Assembly (NCBI GenBank): GCA_030737835.1
Contig: JAUJYN010000020.1
Location: forward strand, 434,001 to 498,000
Source: Acorus gramineus
Lineage: Eukaryota; Streptophyta; Magnoliopsida; Acorales; Acoraceae
Length of the DNA: 64,000 bases
Reading direction: 5' to 3'
A model generated the notes under the pieces. That model was not told the origin of the DNA. It searched no databases and was given only the letters and a program-made list of their open reading frames with translations. This document shows positions 22,857 through 34,360 of the stretch, in pieces. Positions within the stretch are counted from its first letter, which is position 1; each line of letters starts with the position of its first letter. The position numbers and the translations under genes were made by a program.

Positions 22857-25800
22857 TGTTATATATGTGTCACTTTTAACCTGTTGGTAACCGTTAGAGC
22901 GCCCTGGCGGTTTTTAAAATTTTTAGGGTTTTCGATCGGAACCGCTTAATTTCAGACTGTTAGCTATCGTCTGAGCTAGAGGACTCCGATTGGAAATCTG
23001 ACTGCATATTTGGTGTCCTGGTGCCATTTCTGACCTCCCACGAAAATTTCATTGAATTCCGGCATCGTTTGCAAAAATTTTCCAGTTCCGGGGCGTATCC
23101 GGGTTTTTAAGTCGCGCTCTACTTAAAAGAAATCAAAAATCACCCGTCACTATTCATCATCTCCCCGATCTCTCTCTCTCCTCCTCCGATTTTCTTCCGT
23201 TCGAGCCCCCCCTCGAAATCGAAAACCCAAAGCACGGGAAGTGTAGATCGGGTCCCGATCTACACACCGGTGTCTTCAAATCCGAATTCCGACGACTTTA
23301 GCCTCCCCGACCTCCTCTCTCTCTCCTCTGTTTTGGCCCATATTGGTGGTGGAGCTAGATCGGGGCGTGAGAAGGCTTTTGGGAAGGGTTTCGGCGCGTG
23401 GAGAGCGTCCGGACTTCCCCTCCTCCCCTCGGTAAGCTTTCTTTCCCTCTTTTTTCTTGCTTAGATGAATGCTAGGGAGGGGTTTCTGTGTTTGGGGGTG
23501 GTCGGCGGCTGTGGGGGTCGTCGGAGGGCGGTCGGGGGTGGTTGGAAGGTGGTTTGGGTGGTCTCGGGCAGTGGTGGTGGCGCTCGGGCTGCGGCAGGTC
23601 GTCCGGGCCAAGCAGCAGCAGCAGCAGCAGCCCCGGGCGGCGCCAGGTCGGGTGCGCGCGGGCAGGCGCGCGTGCGTGCGCGGGCGCGCGGCGTGCGCGC
23701 GAGGGCGCGCGGGCCTGGTGCAGGGCGCCGGTGCTGGGCGAAGCTGGGTGCGCGCGGAGGCGCGGGTGCCGCGCGAGGTGCGCGCGGAGGGGTGGCGGAG
23801 GTGGCGCGAGGGCGCGAGGTGCGGCAAGGCGTGCGAGGTGCGCGCGAGGTGCGGCGAGGTGGCGGAGGTGCGCGCGGGGTGCGCGCGAGGCGGGGCACTG
23901 CGTGCGGGGGCGCGCGGGGTGCTCGCGGACCGGCGCGAGGCGTGCGGGGCCCGCGGTGGCGCGTCCGGGCGGTGGCCGACCGTGCGGGTGGTTGCCGGGG
24001 GCCGTGCGGGTGGTTGCCGAGGCCGCGGGTAGTTGTTGGGGAAGTGTTGGATGTTTGGTTGTGTGTTATGTATTTAATGATAATTGTGGAATACTTACCT
24101 AATGTCTGTCTTGCAGATCTAGACGGACGGTCGCGCGTCGACCCATACTGGTGAGTGGGACAATCCAACCCAGTCGAGAGGTGTTATACGCACTTGGGCG
24201 TATACCGACCTCTCCTGGGGCGTCTTGGATAAATATTAACCTGCAATAATATGTATCCATGATTGTATAATTTATGTGTAGAATGCATGCTTCCCTAGTC
24301 TTTGCATGTTAGGGACTTGCCCCTTAGGATATTATGAGCCATGCAGCATGTTATGCATGTGCCCTACTAGTTTATTTATTAAATTAAATACTAGTATCTG
24401 TTGAATTGCATGTTATAGTGATTATTTTAGGGGAGGGGCCTTGCGAGGACAGCGGTGAGACCCGGGTTAGGGTACACCGTGTTCCTTGTTTGGTTGTCGG
24501 AGCGTCCTATAACGGGAACTCACGCTGCCCTCCCGAGTTGCTTTCCCCCAAGAATATTTCACCATGTTATAACCTTATGCATGTTCCCCGCATCGTAGTT
24601 ATGCGCCCTGGTGGGTTCTGAGGAATTCAGAACGTTAGAGTTGTATGTTTGGTATGATTATTAGCATGAGTAGTGAATATTATAGGGGAGGGACCTTGCG
24701 AGGACAGCGGTGAGACCCGTGTTAGGGTACTCCGTGTTCCTTGTTTGGTTGTCGGGGTACCCTGTATCGGGAACTCACGCCGCCCTCCCGAGTTTCTTTC
24801 CCCCAGTGGTATTCCAACACTGCTTTTGATTGTACTGTTTCCCCGCATCTTGGTTATGCGCGCTGGAGGAACTCTGAAGAGTTCATGACATTTGAGTTGG
24901 AGAGATGCGTTGTCGGCGGATCCGAGTGGATCATATGCGTAGGCTGTTCTGTTCCCTGCGTTGGATCCTTTAGAGACTACCCCCAACGTTAGACAGGGCC
25001 TTCCTGACAGAGGGCTCCCATCAGTAGGCACCTCCTGATTTGGTGACGGACTGTGCTGAATGTGGGAGTAGACCAGGCGGCCTACGGAGTGGAGGGAGAG
25101 ACTATCGGTGGACCAAGGGTGACCAACAGCCTAGTCAGTCCCAAAATCCTATGTCACCCGTGGTAGGGTGAGGGTGAGGGTGTAGTGGGTTGGCGATGAG
25201 CGACCTACTGGATATGTGAATGGATGATTATCAGTCCCAAAATCCTATGTCAGGTGAGGGTGAGGGTGTAGTGGGTTGGCGATGAGCGACCTGCTAGATT
25301 TGTTTATGGATGATTGTTAGTCCCAAAATCCTGAGTCCCCTGTTGAGGGGTAAAAGGTGAGGGTATGATCTGGGTTATGGAAACTGTGGATTAATATGTT
25401 GTGGTCAATATTGTCTGTGATGCATGGGTTGTGCCGTTCACTGAGCGTGTGGCTCACCCCTCGCATATGTTTTTCCCCAGTTGCCACTGAGCCTGAGCTG
25501 GAGCCGGAGCAGCAGTTGGAGCTTTCCGAGGGATTTCTTCAGTAGCGGAGCAGCGCTACGTCCGCGAGTACCAGAGGCTATCAGCATCCCTCTCCTTGGC
25601 TGTATGTATTGTTTTCCGTGCTGGCACATGTTTGTATATGTTTATTTGTGTATATTGGCTCTCACAGGACAGATGATTGAGTATCGAGTCTGTAGAATGT
25701 TTATTCACAGATTCAGTCTTTTGCTTCCGCATTTGGTGTATATATATCATGTCAGCTTCTTGTCATTGTGTGTCATTCTGTTTATTGTGTATGATATATA

Positions 25801-25879
25801 TTGTTGACCTCCTGTGTAGGTTTCTGATATGATATATACATTTGCCGCGTCCCGGGGTTGGCCGCCCTGGGGCGTGACA
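22857..25879 (+). repeat. 3' LTR of gag-only gypsy element (3,023 bp)
   Basis: Same modules as the 5' LTR. Differences are mainly indels: about 190 bp missing from the GC block (near 23,740), a 2-base loss in the microexon, and changes in minisatellite copy number (25,140-25,350). Hairpin at 23241-23265. Confidence 0.93.
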
Positions 25880-28574
25880 GCTTCCGCCAACCCGCTACAC
25901 CCTCACCCTCACCCCTCAAGGGGTGACCAAGGATATTGGGACTTACAATCCGGTGGGTCGCCACATCGCCGGCCCACCATACCCTCACCCTCACCCTCAA
26001 CAGGTGACCTAGGCTCTTGGGACTGACTAGGCTGTTGGTCACCCTTGGTCCACCGATAGTCTCTCCCCACTCCGTAGGTCGTTTGGCCACTCCCACATTC
26101 AGCGCAGTCCTTCTACCAAATCAGGAGGCGCCTACTGATGGGAGCCCCTGCACGGGACGACCTTTCCAACGCCGGGGTAGTCTCTACACGGATCCAACGA
26201 AGGGAACAGAACAGCCTATCCATCGCATATGATCCACTCGGATCCGCAGACAACACATCCTAACAACTCTAATGTCCTGAAATCCTCAGAACTCCACCAG
26301 GGCGCATAACTAAGATGCGGGGAACATGCATAACAGTTATAACAAGGGTGGAATATCATTGGGGGAAAGAAACTCGGGAGGGCAGCGTGAGTTCCCGTTA
26401 TAGGACACCCCGACAACCAAACAAGGAACACGATGTACCCTAACCCGGGTCTCACCGCTGTCCTCGCAAGGCCCCTCCCCTATAATATTCACTAAAGCAT
26501 GCAATCAAATATTCACTAGCATTTAATTTAATAACAAACTAGTAGGACACATGCATAGGCCAAGGCTTCCTAGCATGAGAACAGGGGACATGGTGCATGG
26601 CTCATACACATATCCTAAGGGTGCAAGTCCCTAACATGCAAAGTCTAGGGTAACATGCATTCTACAATTAAATCATGCTCGCATGATATACACATTACAA
26701 CATGACAATATCAATCCATGGTGCCCCAGGGGAGGTCGGTATACGCCCAAATGCGTATAACACCTCTCTACTGGGTTGGATTGTCCCACTCACCGAAATC
26801 CGGGTCGTCGCGCGACCGTCCGTCAAGATCTGCAAGACAGGGTATTGACTTGGTGAGTAAAATCCACAAACACACTAAAATACCCAACAATACATTATAA
26901 ATACTCTAAAATACCCCATACTCGGGCAATCGTACATACGGCACGTACGCACGCTAGCCCGAGCAATCCGGCTCACTCCCGCACCACCGGCAACCACCCG
27001 CACGGCCACCCGACCCCTCGGGTGCGCCGCCGCGCCTCAGCCCGCGCACCCAAGGGCCGCTGGGCCCCTGCCCGCCTCCCTGGACCCGCAGCCGAGCCAC
27101 CCGGTGCACCGCACCCACTGCGCCCCGCCGCAGCAGCCCGCGCGCACCACACGAGCACACCGCATGCCCCGCGCGCCCAGCGCCTCGCCCCGCGCGCACT
27201 CCGCGCGCACCCCGCGCGCACCCTGCACGACGCCCCGCACGCACTCCGCGCGCATGCACAGCTCTCCGCACCAGCCGCTTGACCAGCACCCGCGACCAGC
27301 TCCCAGCGCTCAGCACCCAGCACCGGGACCCTCACCCAGCACCCACGCGCATGCCCGCGCAACACGCGCCCAGCGCGCCTGCCAGCCTGCTCGCGCTGCA
27401 GCCCGCGCTGCCTGCCTGCGCGCATCGCCGAGTGGCCCGAGCACTGCTCGCCTGCACGCCCGGCACTGCTCGCCTGATGCCCGAGCACCCCTGCCAGCTG
27501 CCCGAGCATGGCCTGCCCAGCCGGCCCGCCCTGCTCGTACAGCCCGCAGCCATCCTTCTCCGCTCACCTCCCCCTGCACCCCCCGAGCGCACGCCCGCGC
27601 GCGCACCCGCGCGCACGCGCTCGCGCGCCCGGCAACCTGGTGCACCTGCTCCCAGCCTACCCGAGCTAGCCCTGCCAGCCTGCCCAGCGCGCACGCCCAG
27701 CCCTGCTGGCCCCCAGCACCACCCGAGCGCACGCACGCGCGCACGCCCGGGCGCACCCGCGCGCGCGCCCGCGCCAACCGCTGCGCCTGCACCACCCTGC
27801 GCTGCTGCCCTGCCCGAGACAGCAGCCTGCCAGCCCGAGCTGCAAGCCTGCCAGCCCGAGCTCCTCTACCACCCACCTCCGACCACCTCACAGCCCTCCG
27901 ACGGCCACCCACCGCCGCCGACCGCCTCCCAACCATAAATCTACCCTCCTAACAAACACCTAAGCATGAAAAAGAGGGAAAGGAAGCTTACCAAGGGGAG
28001 GAAAGGAAATCTGGTTGCCCTCCGCGCGCCGAAACCTTTCCCCAAAGGCTTCCACCGCCCGGATCTACCTCCACCACCGAAATGGCTCAAATCAGGGAAG
28101 AAGAGAGGGGAGACGGAGGGGCAAATCTCGCCGGAATCCGGATTTGAAAGCACCGGGGTGTAGACCGATCTACACTTCCTATGCTTTAGGTTTTTGGGTT
28201 TGAGGGGTCTAAGGGGCTCAAAAGTGAGAAAAGGAGAGAAGAGGAGAGAGAGAGCTTGGGGAGGAAGATGATGAATAGTGCTCACTCAAAAATTAGGTTT
28301 CCTTATATAGCAAGTCACTTAAAATACCCGGATACGCCCCGAAACTGCGAAATTTCAGAAACGTTACCGGAATTCGATGAAATTTTCGTGAGAGGCTTAA
28401 AATGGCACCAGGACACCAAATATGCAGTTAGATTTCCAATCGGAGTCCTCTAACTCAGGACGATAGCTAACAGTCCAAAAATTAGCGGTTCCGATCGAAA
28501 ACCGAAAAAAAAACGAAAAACTGCCAGAACGCTCCAACGGTTACCAGCAGGTTAAAAGTGAGAAATATATAACA

Positions 28575-29268
28575 CATATTGGATCATTGACATATCCTTC
28601 TTTTATTAAGTACTCATTAGACGGTTATACCACATTCGTCCAGATTGCTTTAATCCATACAAGGATCGTCTTAGCTTGATTGAGTACATGTTTCGTGGTT
28701 TTGCTTCAGGCAATTTTAGTCCTTCAGGAACTTTCATATAAATGTCGGTATCTAATTTTCCATATAAATATGCAGTAACCACATCCATTAGCTGCATGTC
28801 AAGTCCTTCTGAGACTACAAGACTAATTAAATACCGAAATGTGATTGTGTCCATCACAGGAGAATATGTCTCTTCAAAATCTATCCCAGGTCTCTGCAGG
28901 AAACCCTGTGCCACAAGACGAGCTTTGTATCTAACAATCTCGTTTCTTTCATTTCGTTTTCTCGCAAACACCCATTTACATCCTACTGGTTTAACACCTT
29001 CAGGGGTTAGGACTACTGGTCCAAATACTTGGTGTTTTGCAAGTGAATCCAATTCTGTTTGAATAGCAGCTTTCCATTGTGGCCAACAATTTTTTCGTCT
29101 GCATTCATCCACTGAACGTGGTTCTAAATCATTATCTGAAATGATTTCTGTAGCTACTGCAAATGAGAATATATCATCAACAAGCACTTGCTTTCGATCC
29201 CACAATATTTGTGAATTTGCATAATTTATGGAAATTTCTTCATTTCCATGTACTTGTTCTTCATGCAC
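28575..29268 (-). pseudogene. Copia reverse transcriptase, N-terminal half
   Basis: Sense frame contains QWKAAIQTELDSLAKHQVF, GCKWVFARKRNERNEIVRYK, ARLVAQGFLQRPGIDFEETY and RSLYGLKQSGRMWYNRL, the standard start of copia RT. A stop (after NRLMST) lies shortly before the gypsy solo LTR. The remainder, with the YVDD motif, is at 14,820-15,905. Confidence 0.92.
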
Positions 29269-30738
29269 TGCGTCACTTCATGGACGTCAGTCTCTTCAGG
29301 GACTTGTGTCACTTCAGGGACTTCTTCCTCTGTAGGAGTTATTATTGTGGGTCTTTCAAGTGTTTCATACTCTTCTAGAGAATTATTCTTCATTGTTTTT
29401 CTCCTTCGGGGAGCTGAATCTTTTGAGCCTATAGGTCTTCCACGCTTCAGGCGTGTTTTTGTTGATTCATTAGCCGGCATATTAACAGTTTTTCCTATTG
29501 GAACATTAATTCGAGCTGGAGTATTAGCAGCTGGAATATGTGATTTCATCACTTTTGCTGCATCATTGAATGCATCTGGCAATTGATGCGCAATTCTTTG
29601 AAGATGGGTGATTCTTTGCACTTCAGTTTCACATTGATTAGTGCGAGGATCAAGATGAGACAAAGATGGAGTTTGCCATGTAAGTTCACGTCGTTCTTCT
29701 GGCGACGGATTTTCTCCCCCTAACGACGGGAATATTGTCTCATCAAAATGACAATCCGCAAATCGAGCGGTAAAAACATCCCCTGTCAATGGTTCAAGAT
29801 ATCTTATAATAGAAGGAGAATCAAAGCCTACATAAATTCCCAATCGACGTTGAGGGCCCATTTTAGTTCGTTGTGTAGGGGCAATAGGAACTTGTACAGC
29901 ACAACCAAAAATTCGAAGATGTGAAATATTTGGTTGATGACCCAGTACGAGCTGTAAAGGGGAATATTGATGATAAGCAGTTGGCCGAAGGCGAACTAAT
30001 GCTGCTGCATGCAATATAGCGTGACCCCAAGCTGAAACGGGTAATTTTGTCCTCAAAAGCATAGGACGTGCAATTAGCTGAAGATGCTTAATAAATGATT
30101 CAGCTAATCCATTTTGGGTGTGCACATGAGCAACAGGGTGTATAATAGTCGTTAAAAGTTTTCGATGTGAATTCACCAGCTCCATCAAGACGTATTGACT
30201 TTATAGGATAATCCAAAAAATGAGACTGTAATCGGATTATCTGAGCAAGTAGTCTTGCAAATGCAGCATTCCGAGTGGATAATAGACAAACATGCGACCA
30301 TCTAGCAGATGCGTCTATCAATACCATAAAATACTTGAATGGTCCACATGGGGGGTGGATTGGGCCACATATATCCCCTTGGATTCTTTGCAAAAATGTT
30401 GGTGACTCAACATTGACTTTTGTAGGGGATGGTCTAACTATCAATTTTCCTTGTGAGCACGAAGTGCATTGATAGTGATTAGGTAAAAGAATCTTCTGGT
30501 TCTTTAATGAATGCCCAAATGAATTATCAATTATTCGACGCATCATTGTAGATCCTGGATGCCCGAGACGATCATGCCAAAGTGTAAAAATATCTGAATC
30601 ATAGAACTTCTGGTTCATTACAGCATATGATTCGATTGTTTTTATGGTTGTATAATACAACCCAGATGAGAAAGCATGAAGTTTCTCTAATACATGTTTT
30701 TGGCCTGAAACAATTGAAGTAATGCATAAATACTCCAT
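29226..30738 (-). pseudogene. Copia integrase (GAG-pre-integrase and core), frameshifted
   Basis: The first segment (30,738-30,100) has FTLWHDRLGHPGSTMMRR with the HHCC-type CTSCSQGK region, then GDICGPIHPPCGPFKYFMVLIDASARWS and IRLDGAGEFTS, which carry the catalytic aspartates. A frameshift near 30,150 breaks it. The second segment (30,188-29,226) has QNGLAESFIKHLQLIARPML, holding the catalytic Glu, and HLRIFGCAVQVPIAP, then a low-complexity linker to RT. The wrong reading frame at the break makes the polyprotein non-functional. Confidence 0.92.
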
Positions 30739-30794
30739 ATTGTTTTCATTGATAGTCTCAATATGATATCCATTAAGACGGATATCCTTAAAAC

Positions 30795-31060
30795 TTAGCA
30801 GATTTCTTCTGGATCTTGCTGAATATAATGCATCATTAATACAAAATTTTGTACCTCCTGGTAATATATATTTGCTCTTCCGGAGCCTTCAATTAATTTC
30901 GTAGTACCAGAAATGGTATTAACATTTGCATTGATTAATGTCAATGTCGAGAAATATTGTTTATTTCGTAGGATCGTATGTGTTGTAGCGCTGTCTGCTA
31001 GACAAATGTCACCAACCATAGCCAAAAAAAAAATGAAATAAATAAGATAAATATAAAAAT
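30795..31060 (-). pseudogene. Copia protease-like segment
   Basis: GDICLADSATTHTILRNKQY resembles the copia aspartic protease start, where relatives often have D-S-G/A-A/T. It is followed by a partial hydrophobic stretch and ends within 90 codons. Upstream gag cannot be read in the sequence that follows. Confidence 0.65.
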
Positions 31061-31590
31061 AAGAAAAAATAAAAATTATAATTATAAAAATTATAAAAGT
31101 CTGATCGTACATCAGGTACGTGACCATATTTTTAAAGCACCAAATACATAACAATCATTTTCCTTGTGTTAGGGGTTTGTTCTGCAACCTTTTCCCTTCA
31201 ATTATGCTTTTGTTTAATAGCAAATCACTTCTAGTGATTTGAGATATTTTACAAACTTTATGATTGTTGTGCTTTCTCAACTATATAAATCATGATCTCA
31301 TCATTCATGACCACAACTTCCATGGCGAATAAAATGCATTTACTTCGGGTAATGATGCTATGCCATTGAGTTGAGTTATATGATATTTTAAAAAAATCGT
31401 TGTTCAGCAAGGAGAATATATAAAATTGATGCTCTCAATATTGCTACAACTGGAGCATATTTGAGGCATAATGGCCGGTGGATCTTTGTCAATGAGGTAT
31501 TAATATTTAAATCCTCTTCATTATGATGATGATGATGGTGAAATCTAATCATAATTTACATGTTCCTGCTGGGATACATGGATCTTTTTT
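31061..31590. other. Degenerate copia gag/leader sequence
   Basis: AT-rich, many stops on both strands. Position implies former gag, but I see no recognisable motif. Confidence 0.4.
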
Positions 31591-31804
31591 TTTTATTTGG
31601 TCCTTCAAGGACCTGAAAAATATATCATATAACTTTTGTTTGGTCCTACAGGGACACGAACAATCATGATTTTTGTATAGTCCTTCAGGGATAGAACAAA
31701 ATAAAATTTTACATGATCCTTAAAAAATTCATATAATCATAATTTTTGTACAGTCCTTCAGGGATAAAATAAAATAAAATTTGTATGATCCTTCATGGAT
31801 ACAA

Positions 31805-31813
31805 TATAATCAT
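31805..31813. repeat. 9-bp target site duplication TATAATCAT (pair 33009-33017)
   Basis: Identical nine bases flank the GAGCC...GGCTC inverted-repeat element, a length typical of Mutator-like transposition. Confidence 0.85.
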
Positions 31814-33008
31814 GAGCCCGTCTATCACCACCAACCTAAATGCTCTCCCCCCCAACCCAACAAAAATTTAAAACATCTTATATTAGGCACTCATCCCACC
31901 AATTTTAGTTGACACAAACTCAGTCATACTGGGGTGTCTAACATGATACAAAGTGTGTTATCCAAAAATTTTCAATTGCAATATTTTGGCGCGACACACC
32001 TTGGGTCAAAGTAAATTGTACAGTTCGACATACTCTGAGTCAAACCATAGTGTCTACTATGACCCAAGGTGTGTCGTCCAACACTATTCAATTGACAATA
32101 ATTTAATTTTTTTATCTATCATAAATATCATAAATACATAACAAATAATATCATAAATAAACAAAATTCACGTACATAATTACATAAGTTAATTCACATA
32201 CATTCACAAATCTAATATTTTTTTGTCGTAAATGAAAACATACTATTGGCATAACAGTTTTCCTTGTTCAACATTCACACATCCAAATTCAACCAACGAA
32301 CATATCCATATTATATTTTGGCTTTTAAACAATGTATTAAGTAAAAAAATGTATTAACGTGGATGTGTTAATTAATTGAATTTGGATGTATACATTTTCA
32401 ACAGGGAAGACTGTTATGTTAATAGTAAGTTTTCATTTGTGAAAAAAATAATGTATTGGATTTATGAATGTGCAGGTTGGATATGTGAATGTTGAATTAA
32501 CTTATATATGACCATGTATACGAATGTTGTTTATTTATGATATTTTATTTATTGTGTATTTATGATATTTATGATAGATAAAAAAAAATTAACTTATTGC
32601 CAATTGGATAGTATTTGGCGACACACATTGGGTCATAGTGGACATTCTAGTTTGACTCGGAGTATGTCAAATCAAATAACTTATGGTGACTCAAGATGTG
32701 TCACATTACTTCTAAAATATCGTAATTGAAAAATTCTATATGACACACCTTAAGTCATATTAAACATCTTAGTTTGACTCGAGTATGTCAAATCGAACAA
32801 CTTATGGTGACTCAAGGTGTGTCGCATAACTTTTAAAATATTGTAGTTGAAAATTTTTGGGTGACACACCTTGAGTCATATTAGACATCCCAGTATGACA
32901 AAGTTCGTGTCAAGTGAGGTTGGTGTGATGAGTGTCTAAAATAAAATGTTTTAATTTTTGATTGGGTTGGGGGGGAGAGTAATTGGTTTGGTGGGATTAG
33001 ACCGGCTC
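31814..33008. mobile_element. Mutator-type MITE with long inverted repeats (1,195 bp)
   Basis: The left end GAGCCCGTCTA and right end TAGACCGGCTC begin inverted arms of several hundred bases. These contain CTCTCCCCCCAACCCAA, a CACTCATC block and repeated CTTGAGTCA / GACACACCTT motifs. The arms are unequal because a ~120-bp subunit is repeated in the right arm. A perfect 9-bp duplication flanks it. There is no coding capacity. Confidence 0.85.
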
Positions 33009-33215
33009 TATAATCATAGTCCTTCAGGGACATTTTTAATCATATCTTTTACATGATTCTTCAAGGATCCATGTAATAATTTTTGTAGTCCTTCAGGGAT
33101 AGAATAAAATTTGCATGGTCTTAATTGGAACACATTATTCATAACTTCTACATGGTCCTTCAGGGATCCATGTAATTATAATTTTTGTATGATCCTATAG
33201 GGACACATGACATTA

Positions 33216-33693
33216 TAACATTAAAATGAATTTCAAATCAAATATAAATATCAAATTAATTGATATTTGTGAGAACTTCTGGTTCTACACATAGATGTAT
33301 AATATTTAAATTTTAATAAAAGATGACAAACATGGAACAGTTACATGAAAAATAAATAATCAAATGATAGATGCCGCATACTGTTGCATGGGAAAATTGC
33401 ATACTAGTTTTCATAAATTAATCATATCATAACATATGTATGAAAAATTTTCACGGGGATTGCATGCATGGAAAATAAAAGATAGATGTATGCAGTACAT
33501 CAGATGAAAATAAAAGATAGATGTATACGGGTTCTACACATGATTTGCATACGGTTCCATGCATATTGAAAAAAAAAATCATATGTATGTAGTAGATGAT
33601 TTACATAAAAATACATAACATCAAGGGGGAGTATATTTTTTATATAGATCATTAAGAACCCACCGAATACAAACCTTTCTCTTTAACAAAGAG
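33216..33693. other. Copia leader, AT-rich, no gene seen
   Basis: Contains a few short direct repeats (AAAAGATAGATGTAT at about 33,477 and 33,510). No open frame of note. Confidence 0.5.
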
Positions 33694-33711
33694 CTTCTCG
33701 TGCTGATAACG
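33694..33711 (-). other. Copia primer-binding site (probable)
   Basis: On the sense strand CGTTATCAGCACGAG follows the 5' LTR directly. This sequence recurs in plant copia elements as the priming site, probably against an internal part of initiator tRNA-Met. I cannot verify the tRNA pairing here. Confidence 0.5.
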
Positions 33712-34046
33712 TGTTGTAAACTAAATAGAATATGATATATAAGAGTATATAAACAAAGCACACAAGTATATAGAGAAGAGAAGTAGAGAGAGATTTCTTA
33801 TTCACTATTTGTTGGTTGATGGAATACAAGAGAAACCCCTCTATTTATAGGGTGCATAGAGGAATCCCAAAGGTGGGGAGTTACAAGTCTATAGAGGTGA
33901 GGGGGAGATAGTGGGGCAATAATGGGAGTGTTATGGAATAGAAGAGTGGGGGAGGTTATAGAGTTGAATGAGGGGGTTATGGAGTTGAAGAGTGGGGGAG
34001 GTTATGGGTTAGAAAAGTGTAGTTATCCACCACCATATTCACAACA
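33712..34046 (-). repeat. Copia 5' LTR (335 bp)
   Basis: Pairs with 14249-14584. About four differences between them (an A/G, a G/A and a 2-position change near the right end), about 1.2%, indicating a young insertion. Confidence 0.92.
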
Positions 34047-34053
34047 TATACAA

Positions 34054-34090
<37 letters not shown>

Positions 34091-34093
34091 TTT
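34054..34093. repeat. (ATT)n microsatellite
   Basis: About 13 ATT units just outside the copia target duplication, running into a T tract. Confidence 0.95.
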
Positions 34094-34360
34094 TATTTTT
34101 TTTTGAAAGATAGGGACAATCAGACCTGGGCCTGTTTCAACGGGCCGAGCCATTGCTGATGCTTAAGTTGAGCTAATTCTGAATTTTCCTCATTGCTTTG
34201 CTCGGTACCAAAACAATGGTAACTACATCCAAGCTAATTTCATATTCTAATTAAGGTCATCTCCAACCCTTACTTAAACGTATATCCAAATTTTACTTAA
34301 AATTTAAGTATAAACTTGATTTGATATGATGTGTCTACAATCATCACTTTGTATTTTATT
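34094..34360. other. AT-rich intergenic stretch, no gene seen
   Basis: Only short frames with stops. A GC-richer patch around 34,120-34,150 is unremarkable. Confidence 0.5.

Larger units (their letters stand above)
16549..25879 (+). mobile_element. Non-autonomous gag-only Ty3/gypsy element, plus strand
   Basis: 9,331-bp element with 5' LTR 16549-19718, PBS 19724-19735, one gag frame, a non-coding spacer with LTR-like modules, a pol remnant, PPT and 3' LTR 22857-25879, flanked by GCTTC. Protease, most of RT, RNase H and integrase coding are absent. The LTRs are 3.0-3.2 kb, so 66% of the element is LTR. It is inserted in the opposite direction inside an LTR of its own family. Long tracts of its two LTRs look identical (for example 18286-18501 and 24406-24621), so it is young. 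Confidence 0.94.
15906..28574 (-). mobile_element. Gypsy solo LTR in copia RT, split by a plus-strand gypsy element
   Basis: The LTR pieces are 15906-16548 and 25880-28574 (about 3.33 kb together, counting the inner duplication once). TGTCACGCC and TTATATATTTCTCAC-type ends and a CATAT duplication bound it, and no gypsy internal region of its own is present. The right piece has the microexon (26794-26829), GC block, donor-like site (near 27,990) and TATA box (28312-28320). The hairpin near 28,160 is shortened by a small deletion. The GCTTC element sits in its minisatellite. Confidence 0.93.
31591..33215. repeat. Copia leader repeat array (GTCCTTCAGGGA units)
   Basis: About a dozen degenerate copies of (A/G)GTCC(T/A)(T/A)CAGGGA spaced 30-70 bp occur at 31,600-31,810 and 33,015-33,210. 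The array is interrupted by the MITE at 31,814. On the element's sense strand the units read TCCCTGAAGGACC. It lies between the PBS and the coding region. Confidence 0.75.
14249..34046 (-). mobile_element. Ty1/copia retrotransposon, minus strand, with nested insertions
   Basis: 336-bp and 335-bp LTRs with TGTTGT...ACAACA ends differ at about four positions, and a TATAC duplication surrounds the element. In sense order (right to left) it has a PBS, a long repeat-bearing leader, protease-like and integrase segments, then RT and RNase H. The integrase-before-RT order identifies copia. It is interrupted by a gypsy solo LTR (15,906-28,574, holding another element) and a Mutator-type MITE (31,814-33,008). 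Frameshifts and stops make it non-autonomous now. Confidence 0.93.

Noticed and set aside
26954-27952. Long Ala/Arg/Pro-rich frames in the solo LTR
   Set aside because: Same composition effect. Not conserved in length between LTRs.
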